Source of the DNA: Bacteroidales bacterium
GTDB taxonomy: Bacteria; Bacteroidota; Bacteroidia; Bacteroidales; F082
Reading direction: 5' to 3'
DNA: 43,604 nucleotides
NCBI GenBank assembly: GCA_024681295.1
Contig: JAILBC010000011.1
Location: forward strand, 1 to 43,604
Every line of letters begins with the position of its first letter. Within the stretch, counting starts at the first letter, position 1. A program made the position numbers and the translations under genes. The notes below the pieces were generated by a model. That model saw only the letters and a list, made by a program, of their open reading frames with translations. It did not search any database and was not told where the DNA came from. Shown in pieces: positions 1-6,235 of the stretch.

Positions 1-1
1 C

Positions 2-286
2 TCGGGCGACCACTCCATCTATCCCGACTGCCGTCCGAGCTTTGTCAATGCCATGTCGGAAGCGATGTCGAATGGAACGTATGACCATATAACTGTATAT
101 GCACCTTATACCAATCTCAGCAAGAAGGAAATCGCCGAACACGGCAAGGCCTTGGGCATTGATTACAGCGAGACATACTCCTGTTATAAAGGTGGCGAAA
201 AACACTGCGGCAAATGCGGCACCTGCCGCGAACGCATCCAGGCATTAAAGGACGCCGGAATTATTGATACCACCGAATACGAATGA
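2..286 (+). CDS. queC: QueC, 7-cyano-7-deazaguanine synthase (3' part)
   Basis: This is the C-terminal end of the ATP-dependent enzyme that converts 7-carboxy-7-deazaguanine to preQ0 in queuosine synthesis. The gene runs off the left edge, so the N-terminal ATP-pyrophosphatase motif is not visible. The open frame starts at base 2 and codes for a DHSIYPDC segment followed by the family's C-terminal zinc site, a Cys, then GGEKHCGKCGTC (C-x8-C-x2-C-x2-C including the first Cys). An internal ATG at 53 is only a methionine inside the protein. queD and queE follow on the same strand, so the three preQ0 genes form an operon. The 63-base gap to queD is entirely a 7-bp tandem array. Confidence 0.95.
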   Translation, partial: SGDHSIYPDCRPSFVNAMSEAMSNGTYDHITVYAPYTNLSKKEIAEHGKALGIDYSETYSCYKGGEKHCGKCGTCRERIQALKDAGIIDTTEYE

Positions 287-349
287 AACGGAAAACTGAA
301 AACGGAGAACGGAAAACTTTTAACTTTTAACTTTTCACTCTTAACTCCT
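287..349. repeat. Tandem array of nine 7-bp units filling the queC-queD gap
   Basis: The spacer from the base after the queC stop to the base before the queD ATG is exactly 9 x 7 bases. Eight units begin AAC and one CAC. The first four are purine-rich (AACGGAA-like, 287-314) and the last five pyrimidine-rich (AACTTTT at 315, 322 and 329, then CACTCTT at 336 and AACTCCT at 343). The same 7-bp phase recurs at 6201, 8795 and 12247. No promoter or terminator is visible inside it. Confidence 0.85.
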
Positions 350-703
350 ATGTACTACGTCAGAAAAACCCTCGAAATCTCTGCCTGCCATCAATTATAT
401 CTCGATTACGAGAGCAAATGTGAGAACCTCCACGGCCACAACTGGAAGATCAACGTGTATTGCCGTGCTGAGCAACTCGACAGCAACGGCATGGTGTGTG
501 ACTTTACGGAGATCAAGCGCCTTATCCATGGTAAGATTGATCATACCAACATCAACGAAGTGCTCGATTTCAACCCAACCGCCGAAAATCTGGCCAAGTG
601 GATCGTCGACACGGTGCCGAACTGCTACCGCGCCGACGTTTGGGAGTCGCGCGATAACAAGGCCTCCTATATCAAGGACGATGCGCCACAAAACTTCGAT
701 TGA
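350..703 (+). CDS. queD: QueD, 6-carboxy-5,6,7,8-tetrahydropterin synthase
   Basis: The enzyme converts 7,8-dihydroneopterin triphosphate to 6-carboxytetrahydropterin, the second step toward preQ0. The 117-residue length is normal for the QueD/PTPS family. Zinc ligands are visible as His14, His28 and His30 (the LHGHNW segment), with the catalytic Cys24 four residues before the HGH pair, which is the QueD spacing. The conserved C-terminal EN-LA-W segment (PTAENLAKW) is present. The stop codon TGA shares its last base with the ATG of queE (TGATG at 701-705), so the two are translationally coupled. Confidence 0.96.
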   Translation: MYYVRKTLEISACHQLYLDYESKCENLHGHNWKINVYCRAEQLDSNGMVCDFTEIKRLIHGKIDHTNINEVLDFNPTAENLAKWIVDTVPNCYRADVWESRDNKASYIKDDAPQNFD

Positions 704-1293
704 TGTTTAAGATCAACGAAATATTCCACTCCCTTCAAGGCGAAGGCTTCCACACCGGAACGCCGGCGGTCTTTGTGCGCTTCAGCGGCTGCAACCTCCA
801 CTGCGCCTTTTGTGATACCCAGCACCAAACTGGGACGCTGATGTCCACCCAAGCCATCATCAATGAGATCAACAAATATCCCAAGGCCCCGTTGATTGTC
901 CTAACCGGCGGTGAACCGTCATTGTTTATCGATGAGGCCTTTGTGGCGGAACTGAGAATCAAGACCTGTAAGTACATTACCATTGAGACCAATGGCACCC
1001 GACCGGTACCCGACAATCTCGACTGGGTGACGCTTTCCCCGAAAACCGGCTTCGATGGGGGAGATGCTGAACCATGCGTCTTAAAGCAATGTGATGAGTT
1101 GAAAGTGGTCTATCTGGGCCAAGACTTAAAGCAATACGAAGGCATCAAAGCCAGCCACCGTTTTCTCCAACCTTGTTATTCGGATGACGAAACCGTGCGC
1201 CAGGCTAATATGAAAGCTTGTGTGGAGGCGGTGATGAGCAACCCCGGATGGAGGCTTTCGCTCCAGACCCATAGAATCCTTTCAATCCGTTAA
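703..1293 (+). CDS. queE: QueE, 7-carboxy-7-deazaguanine synthase (radical SAM)
   Basis: QueE is a radical S-adenosylmethionine enzyme that contracts the ring of carboxytetrahydropterin to give 7-carboxy-7-deazaguanine. The protein is 196 residues long. The iron-sulfur cluster motif is Cys30-x3-Cys34-x2-Cys37 (CNLHCAFC), preceded by the family hallmark HSLQGEG near residues 9-15. VLTGGEPS is the radical-SAM GGE motif. The end, LSLQTHRILSIR, matches the usual QueE C-terminus. I chose ATG 703 because it overlaps the queD stop; a TTG at 700 in the same frame is less likely. It ends the operon, and a palindrome cluster follows. Confidence 0.96.
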   Translation: MFKINEIFHSLQGEGFHTGTPAVFVRFSGCNLHCAFCDTQHQTGTLMSTQAIINEINKYPKAPLIVLTGGEPSLFIDEAFVAELRIKTCKYITIETNGTRPVPDNLDWVTLSPKTGFDGGDAEPCVLKQCDELKVVYLGQDLKQYEGIKASHRFLQPCYSDDETVRQANMKACVEAVMSNPGWRLSLQTHRILSIR

Positions 1294-1298
1294 GATGT

Positions 1299-1467
1299 TA
1301 CAGAGCTAGCATCCCCTTTCGGGGATGCGATAGGTCTTAGAACACATCTGGCTACAGAGCTGGCATCCCCTGCCGGGGATGCAGCGATGCTTTGGTCATC
1401 CGCCTACGGCGGATGATAGCTCTGTAGGGAAGCGCACCCACATCCCCTTCGCATCCCGTAGGGATGC
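1299..1467. repeat. Cluster of palindromic units (REP/BIME-like) between convergent genes
   Basis: Four perfect hairpins lie in 170 bases: GCATCCCC/GGGGATGC arms at 1309-1328 and again at 1363-1382, TCATCCGCC/GGCGGATGA at 1396-1416, and GCATCCC/GGGATGC at 1451-1467. The first two are direct copies that also share TACAGAGCT upstream (1299-1307 and 1353-1361). A ninth-base inverted partner AGCTCTGTA at 1418-1426 closes an outer stem around the second and third hairpins. The cluster sits between two genes that end facing each other, where it may act as a two-way transcription end or mRNA 3' stabiliser. The last hairpin overlaps the stop codon of the methyltransferase gene. Confidence 0.85.
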
Positions 1468-2180
1468 TACCTCCTATAAATCAAGAAAACAGCGGGTTTT
1501 TTATTCAAATCCCCTTTGAACTTCTTCCACTCGGCCACGTCCTGACTGATGATGAGTTCGTTCTCGCAGGTGAGGTTGCAGGCCACGCACACACGGGTGG
1601 AAGGATGAAGGTTCTTGCATAAATCGGCAAGCATGGCGTTGTTCCTAAACGGGGTCTCGATAAAGAGTTCGGTCTCGTTGTTGCTCATGGAGCGACGCTC
1701 TAGGTTCTTGATGGCGTTCTGTCGATCGGGACTCTTTATGGGCAGGTAGCCGTGGAAAGCGAAGGCCTGTCCGTTGAAGCCCGAGGCCATCAATGCCAAG
1801 ATCATGGCGTTCGGTCCAACCAGCGGCACAACCTTAATACCGGCACTATGGGCCAAATCGACCACCAATGCGCCGGGGTCGGCCACGCAGGGGGTGCCGG
1901 CCTCCGACATAAGTCCCATATCCTCGCCGTTGAGGCAGGGGCCGAGATGCTCCATCAGGTCGAGGTTGCGAGCGTTGTGCTTGTCGAGTTCGATGAACTC
2001 GATCTCGTCGATGGGGCAGTCCATCCCGATGCGGCTCAGCACACGGCGCGAGGTGCGTGTGTTTTCCACCACGAAGTGTTTCAGACGTTTGACAATGTCG
2101 AGGGTGCCCGCAGGAATGACATGCTCGGGCTTGGTGGCTCCCAGTAAGTTGGGCACCAGATAAAGTGTTCCGAAAACCAT
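1467..2180 (-). CDS. RsmI-like SAM-dependent methyltransferase (tetrapyrrole methylase fold)
   Basis: The 237-residue protein belongs to the RsmI branch of the tetrapyrrole (corrin/porphyrin) methylase superfamily; RsmI itself 2'-O-methylates C1402 of 16S rRNA. Visible motifs are the N-terminal GTLYLVPNLLG, the SAM-site loop GLMSEAGTPCVADPG at about residues 89-103 and VPLVGPNA at 118-125. It is shorter than E. coli RsmI (about 286) and lacks the C-terminal helical part, so the exact substrate is uncertain. Its ATG follows directly on the dnaA stop with no gap, so it is cotranscribed with dnaA. Its stop TAG (1467-1469) lies at the edge of the palindrome cluster. Confidence 0.85.
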   Translation of the reverse strand: MVFGTLYLVPNLLGATKPEHVIPAGTLDIVKRLKHFVVENTRTSRRVLSRIGMDCPIDEIEFIELDKHNARNLDLMEHLGPCLNGEDMGLMSEAGTPCVADPGALVVDLAHSAGIKVVPLVGPNAMILALMASGFNGQAFAFHGYLPIKSPDRQNAIKNLERRSMSNNETELFIETPFRNNAMLADLCKNLHPSTRVCVACNLTCENELIISQDVAEWKKFKGDLNKKPAVFLIYRR

Positions 2181-3602
2181 TTAGATGAGGATTTTCTTTT
2201 CGATTTCGGTCATTATGGTCCTGAACTGCTTGTCGGTGTCGAGACGGTCCGACACGGTCTTGCAGGCGTGGTGCACCGTGGCATGGTCCTTGCCTCCGCA
2301 TTGCTGTCCGATGACGGTCAGGCTGCAGTTGGAGTATTTCTTGGCGAAGTACATGACCACCTGACGGGCCTGCACCACCTCGTGCTTGCGGGTGTTCTGC
2401 GAGAGGATCTCAATGGGTAACGAGAAGTAATCGCACACCACGTTCATAATATATTCTACCGAGACCTCTCTCACCGAGTTGCGGATGAAGCGCTCGATGA
2501 TCTCTTGGGCCAGTTCGATGGTGATGGCTTTCTTGTTGAGCGACGACTGGGCCACCAGCGAGATGAGCACGCCTTCGAGTTCGCGGATGTTGGTGCGCAC
2601 GCTTGTGGCGATGTAGTCGATGATCTCGTCGGGCAGCACGATGCCGTTGTTGTAGAGTTTGTTCTTCAGGATGGCGTTTCGTGTGGCGGCATCTGGCATC
2701 TGAAGGTCGGCAGTGAGACCCCATTTGAACCTCGAGAGAAGTCGGGGCTCCATGTCCTGCAGGTCGACAGGCAACTTGTCACTGGTCAGCACCAGCTGCT
2801 TGTTGTTTTGGTGCAGGTAGTTGAAGATATGGAAGAAGGTCTCCTGGGTCTTCGTCTTCTTCGACAGGAACTGGATGTCGTCAATGAGCAACACGTCGAT
2901 CATCTGGTAGAAATGCACGAAGTCGTTCAGGTTCTGATTCTTCGAGGCGTTGACGAACTGGTTGATGAACTGTTCGGCCTGGACATACAGCACAGTCTTC
3001 TCGGGGAACTTGTGCTTCACATGAAGTCCGATGGCATGGCAGAGGTGGGTCTTGCCCAGTCCAGTCTGGCTATATATTAATAAGGGGTTGAAAGCGGTCT
3101 TGCCAGGGTTCTCGGCAACGGCCAAACCTGCCGACCGAGCCAAACGGTTGCAGTCGCCTTCGATGAAGTTATCGAAAGAGTAATGTTCGTTGAGCTGCGA
3201 GTCAATTTCCATCTTCTTCAATCCAGGGAAGATGAAGGGGTTGACCGGCGTTGCCGTGAGGCTTTCTGGGGCGGGGCGACCCAGGGTGTTGTTTTTGGTA
3301 TCGTCACGGTTGGTGCCGGGCATCACCACCTTGTAGGTGGGGTCGCTGCTGTCCATGATGATGCTGTACTCCAGCTTCCCGTCGGTACCCAACACGCGAC
3401 GGATGGTCTTTTTCAGCAGGTCGAGGTAATGCTCCTCCAGCCACTCGTAGAAAAACTGGCTCGGGACTTGGATGGTCAACACATTGTTCGCGAAGCCGAT
3501 GGGCACAATGGGAGCGAACCACGTCGCATAGGCTTGCTCCGAGGTGTTGTCCTTGATGATTTCAAGGCACTTTCTCCATATTTCATTGTGACTTTTCAGC
3601 AT
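2181..3602 (-). CDS. dnaA: DnaA, chromosomal replication initiator
   Basis: DnaA binds origin DnaA boxes and melts the origin in its ATP form. The 473-residue protein has all four regions: an N-terminal domain (EIWRKCLEIIKDN...TWFAPIVPI), a linker, an AAA+ core and a C-terminal DNA-binding domain. Walker A is SQTGLGKT at 178-185, where the first Gly of the usual GxxxxGKT is Ser178. Walker B is LLIDDIQFL around 238-246. The DnaA signature in domain IV is CGGKDHATVHHACKTV at 435-450. The methyltransferase gene starts immediately after it. I find no clear DnaA-box cluster in the 157 bases upstream, so an origin here is not supported. Confidence 0.97.
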   Translation of the reverse strand: MLKSHNEIWRKCLEIIKDNTSEQAYATWFAPIVPIGFANNVLTIQVPSQFFYEWLEEHYLDLLKKTIRRVLGTDGKLEYSIIMDSSDPTYKVVMPGTNRDDTKNNTLGRPAPESLTATPVNPFIFPGLKKMEIDSQLNEHYSFDNFIEGDCNRLARSAGLAVAENPGKTAFNPLLIYSQTGLGKTHLCHAIGLHVKHKFPEKTVLYVQAEQFINQFVNASKNQNLNDFVHFYQMIDVLLIDDIQFLSKKTKTQETFFHIFNYLHQNNKQLVLTSDKLPVDLQDMEPRLLSRFKWGLTADLQMPDAATRNAILKNKLYNNGIVLPDEIIDYIATSVRTNIRELEGVLISLVAQSSLNKKAITIELAQEIIERFIRNSVREVSVEYIMNVVCDYFSLPIEILSQNTRKHEVVQARQVVMYFAKKYSNCSLTVIGQQCGGKDHATVHHACKTVSDRLDTDKQFRTIMTEIEKKILI

Positions 3603-3759
3603 AAAAAACGACTCGCTTTTTCAGTGCGAAATGGAAATGCAAATATCTGATAAAAAAAGTTAATAAAATTATTTTTTTTCTATTGACTTTGCACTTTTTT
3701 CTGCTTATAATACGAGGAAAAATTGTTGTAAAAAATTGCTCAGTTTGTAAATTGATGAT
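3603..3759. other. AT-rich spacer upstream of dnaA
   Basis: This spacer holds a possible dnaA promoter on the minus strand: GATATTTG at 3640-3647, one mismatch from the TAnnTTTG -7 box, placed about 37 bases before the start codon. A 7-bp dyad, TGTAAAT (3746-3752) and ATTTACA (3758-3764), overlaps the yigZ stop and could be a weak terminator. No TTATCCACA-like boxes are visible. Confidence 0.35.
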
Positions 3760-4374
3760 TTACAGCGTTTTAAGATATTTTACTGTAATCCCAAAAATGT
3801 TCTTAAATTTCGCTACAATTCTGTCGGCGTCGTTTTTCCTTGTTGAAAACTCCAGATAACAATCCATCTCAAAGCGAGTGTTTTGCTGCTCAAGGCCTTC
3901 CTCTTTCAGTACCCGCATCACGTCGTTCATGAGGGGGTAGGCAAACTCGAGGCTGTACACCTCGTCGACGGTTTTCTCGATGATGGTGGCGTTGTCCAAG
4001 GCGTCCCTTGCCGCCGTTTTGTAGGCGTTGATCAAACCGCTGACACCGAGTTTGATGCCGCCGAAATACCTCACCACGATAACGCACACGTTGGTGACGT
4101 CTTTCGAGAGAATCTGGTTGAGGATGGGCTTGCCGGCGGTGCCGGAGGGCTCGCCATCGTCGGAGGAGCGGAAGCAAGCCTTGTCGGGACCAATCATATA
4201 GGCGTAGCAGTGGTGACGGGCGTCGTAGTACTTCTTTTTCACCTCTGCCAGAGCCTGTTTCACTTCGTCCTCGCTGGTCACAGTGAAAGCCGTGGCGATG
4301 AACTTGCTGCCCTTTTCCTTGTAAAGTCCCTCGCCGGGTGCAGACAGCATTTTATAGGTGTCGTCGAACATCAT
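3760..4374 (-). CDS. YigZ/IMPACT family protein
   Basis: This 204-residue protein belongs to the UPF0029/IMPACT (YigZ) family. The biochemical role of bacterial members is unsettled; structural similarity to ribosome-associated domains has been noted. Hallmarks are SSDDGEPSGTAGKPIL at 70-85 and VVRYFGGIKLG at 100-110, with the C-terminal UPF0029 half ending in ...FGITVKYLKTL. The frame stays open for 81 codons upstream, but that part overlaps the transporter gene and has no family similarity. The ATG at 4374-4372 overlaps the transporter's stop as ATGA, which I take as the start. It is the second gene of a two-gene unit with the EamA transporter. Confidence 0.9.
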   Translation of the reverse strand: MMFDDTYKMLSAPGEGLYKEKGSKFIATAFTVTSEDEVKQALAEVKKKYYDARHHCYAYMIGPDKACFRSSDDGEPSGTAGKPILNQILSKDVTNVCVIVVRYFGGIKLGVSGLINAYKTAARDALDNATIIEKTVDEVYSLEFAYPLMNDVMRVLKEEGLEQQNTRFEMDCYLEFSTRKNDADRIVAKFKNIFGITVKYLKTL

Positions 4375-5243
4375 AGCTTCACTGTTATTAATACCACCGC
4401 GATAATGGCAATCGCCAGGCCGAGATAATTTTTCCAAGTGAGCTTTTCCTTGAATAGAAGCCATCCGGACAGAGCGGAAAGGCAGACCACGCCGATATTG
4501 TATACGGGGAACATCACCACGTTGTCGAACACTCGCATGGCTTGGTAGATGCAGCAGGTGGAGAAGAAGTTCACGGTTCCCAATGCCAGTCCCCCGAGGG
4601 CGCTTTTCCACTGCCATTTCGACTTCTTCGTGATGAGGTCGTAAGCCACGAGCGCCACGCCGAACAGGAAGGAGATGAAATAGATGAAGGCGATCATGGG
4701 AATCATGTCGCTCGAGGTGTTCTTTTGTTCTGTCATCTTCATCAGGATGTCGCCGATGCCAGTGCTGAAGAAGATGAACACGGGCAACAAGGCGATACCG
4801 ATGGCGACCTTCCCGGTTTTAGTTGCGGTCTTGTCTTTCCCTCCGACCACCAGAAACAGGGCGATGAGGGCCAGCACGATGCCGATGCCCGACATCCATC
4901 GCAAGTCCTCTTTCAGGAAGAGGATGCCAAAAAGGGTGGGGATGACCACCGAGAGTTTGCTTGATAGGGATGTGATGGTGACCCCGGAACGCTGACTGGA
5001 TTCCACAATCAGCACATAGGTGAGGATGAACCAGAACCCGAGGATCAGGGTCAGGCCAAACCAGGGTTGGTCGCTCGGTGTTGCCCAAGTGCCCTTGGCC
5101 ATACCCATTGCTGTGCCAATCAGCGCCGAGGTGGCGTAGTTCCAGGTCAAGGCCTGATGGTTGTCGAGGTTGTACCGCCCGAAGATTCGCATAACCACGA
5201 AGACGGCGGTAGAGAGAATGATGGCTAAAATCAAGTATATCAT
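4371..5243 (-). CDS. EamA/DMT-superfamily transporter
   Basis: The 290-residue membrane protein has about ten hydrophobic helices in two repeated halves, as expected for the drug/metabolite transporter superfamily. It opens with MIYLILAIILSTAVFVVMR, and further helices are evident at LILGFWFILTYVLIV, IGIVLALIALFLVV, IALLPVFIFFSTGI and NYLGLAIAIIAVVLITVKL. The substrate cannot be told from sequence. Its stop overlaps the yigZ start (ATGATG/TGA). A perfect -7 box (TATCTTTG) ends only four bases before the ATG, so the transcript should be leaderless or nearly so. It diverges from prmC across a 35-base gap. Confidence 0.88.
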   Translation of the reverse strand: MIYLILAIILSTAVFVVMRIFGRYNLDNHQALTWNYATSALIGTAMGMAKGTWATPSDQPWFGLTLILGFWFILTYVLIVESSQRSGVTITSLSSKLSVVIPTLFGILFLKEDLRWMSGIGIVLALIALFLVVGGKDKTATKTGKVAIGIALLPVFIFFSTGIGDILMKMTEQKNTSSDMIPMIAFIYFISFLFGVALVAYDLITKKSKWQWKSALGGLALGTVNFFSTCCIYQAMRVFDNVVMFPVYNIGVVCLSALSGWLLFKEKLTWKNYLGLAIAIIAVVLITVKL

Positions 5244-5247
5244 GCGG

Positions 5248-5255
5248 CAAAGATA
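5248..5255 (-). promoter_or_regulatory. -7 promoter box of the EamA transporter gene
   Basis: TATCTTTG on the minus strand is an exact match to the Bacteroidetes -7 consensus TAnnTTTG. The ATG begins at 5243, four bases past the box, which puts the predicted transcription start at the start codon. No TTG-type -33 element is evident at the usual distance. Confidence 0.65.
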
Positions 5256-5266
5256 AGGCTTTTTTG

Positions 5267-5274
5267 TATTTTTG
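5267..5274 (+). promoter_or_regulatory. -7 promoter box of prmC
   Basis: TATTTTTG followed by C matches TAnnTTTG exactly. The prmC ATG starts at 5279, again four bases after the box, so this mRNA should also be leaderless. The box lies 11 bases from the oppositely oriented box of the transporter gene. Confidence 0.65.
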
Positions 5275-5278
5275 CGAT

Positions 5279-6139
5279 ATGATAGGCTTTAATCTGAACA
5301 AAACGAAACGTTATTTCACGGAGCTGCTGGTGGAGCAGTTCTTGCAACGTGAGGCGGAACAGCTGATGCGAATCCTGCTGGAGGATCTCTTTGGCATCGA
5401 CCAAAAACGTCAGCTGATGGAGCCGAAACTGCGTATCGATGAACTTCAATATGCCCAGTTGGAAAATGCTGTGAAGCAGTTGCTAGAAGGCGTTCCTGTG
5501 CAGTATGTCACTGGCAAAGCTTACTTTGACGGGCTGTTATTCCAAGTAAATGAATCCTTGCTGATACCTCGTCCCGAGACGGAGGAGTTGGTGCAAAAGG
5601 TGTCGGCTGGGATTCCTTCGGATAGGCCTTTACGCATCTGGGACATCGGCACGGGTTCGGGCTGCATCGCCATCGCCCTAGCCAAGCGTTTCCCTTTGGC
5701 GAAAGTCATTGCGTTAGATGTCTCAGAAGCCGCTCTTGAAACGGCACGCCAGAACGCTTTATTGAATGAGGTACAGGTGGAGTTCGTCTGCGACGATGTG
5801 CTGAATCCCCAATCGGAAATCTGGAACCAGCCTGTCGATTTTGTGGTCAGCAATCCTCCTTATATCCGTGAGAGTGAGAAAGCCACCATGGAGCGTAATG
5901 TTCTCGAGCACGAGCCTCACACGGCGCTTTTCGTTCCCGATGAAGACCCATTGTTGTTCTACCGTCAAATTCTTACCCTCGCTAAACCCCAGTTAAGCTC
6001 CGACGGCTTCGTGTGGTTCGAGATCAACGAAGCGATGGGGGAGGAGGTGGCTCAACTCGGTCGAGAGATGGATCTCGAAGTTGTGGTTTATAATGATTTC
6101 CTTGGGAAACCACGCTTCGCGTCATTGCGAGGAGCCTAA
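5279..6139 (+). CDS. prmC: PrmC, release factor glutamine N5-methyltransferase
   Basis: PrmC methylates the glutamine of the GGQ motif in release factors RF1 and RF2 and so supports peptide release at stop codons. The 286-residue protein has an N-terminal helical domain, the SAM-binding motif DIGTGSGCIAIALA at about 122-135, an acidic LDVSEAAL loop and the catalytic NPPY at 192-195. I start at ATG 5279; the frame extends 15 bases upstream to a TTG that overlaps the -7 box and is unlikely. The last residues (ASLRGA) and the stop codon are coded by a dispersed palindromic repeat (6120-6157), so the C-terminal tail is repeat-derived. The release-factor gene prfC is also in this window. Confidence 0.95.
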   Translation: MIGFNLNKTKRYFTELLVEQFLQREAEQLMRILLEDLFGIDQKRQLMEPKLRIDELQYAQLENAVKQLLEGVPVQYVTGKAYFDGLLFQVNESLLIPRPETEELVQKVSAGIPSDRPLRIWDIGTGSGCIAIALAKRFPLAKVIALDVSEAALETARQNALLNEVQVEFVCDDVLNPQSEIWNQPVDFVVSNPPYIRESEKATMERNVLEHEPHTALFVPDEDPLLFYRQILTLAKPQLSSDGFVWFEINEAMGEEVAQLGREMDLEVVVYNDFLGKPRFASLRGA

Positions 6140-6157
6140 AGCGACGAAGCAATGACG
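6120..6157. repeat. Dispersed palindromic repeat (CGTCATTGCGAGGAGC type)
   Basis: Arms CGTCATTGC (6120-6128) and GCAATGACG (6149-6157) flank GAGGAGC and GCGACGAA. From memory this closely resembles a repeat seen in many unrelated bacterial genomes. It overlaps the 3' end of prmC, whose stop codon TAA (6137-6139) lies inside it. Confidence 0.75.
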
Positions 6158-6161
6158 TACT

Positions 6162-6201
6162 CGCCTTGGGCTAGGGGAAAGTTGCCCCTGCGGGCGTTTT
6201 T
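6162..6201 (+). terminator. Likely terminator of prmC
   Basis: The stem is CGCC (6162-6165) with GGCG (6193-6196) enclosing AGGGG (6173-6177) paired with CCCCT (6185-6189). It is followed by five T (6197-6201). The two helices are split by an internal loop, so strength is uncertain. Confidence 0.5.
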
Positions 6202-6235
6202 ACTCCTCACTCCTCACTCCCAACTCCTCACTTTC
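6201..6235. repeat. 7-bp tandem array at the 3' end of the protease gene
   Basis: There are five in-phase 7-bp units on the plus strand: TACTCCT at 6201, CACTCCT at 6208, CACTCCC at 6215, AACTCCT at 6222 and CACTTTC at 6229. The protease stop codon (minus strand, 6230-6228) falls inside the array. It belongs to the same family as the arrays at 287, 8795 and 12247. Confidence 0.75.

Noticed and set aside
287-349. A CRISPR-like array.
   Set aside because: Units are 7 bp with no spacers, and no cas genes are present.
3603-3759. Replication origin next to dnaA.
   Set aside because: The spacer is A/T-rich but has no cluster of DnaA boxes; the expected signals may lie elsewhere.
4375-4617. An 81-codon N-terminal extension of YigZ.
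   Set aside because: It overlaps the transporter gene in another frame, is Arg- and His-rich without family similarity, and an ATGA start at 4374 fits the known length.
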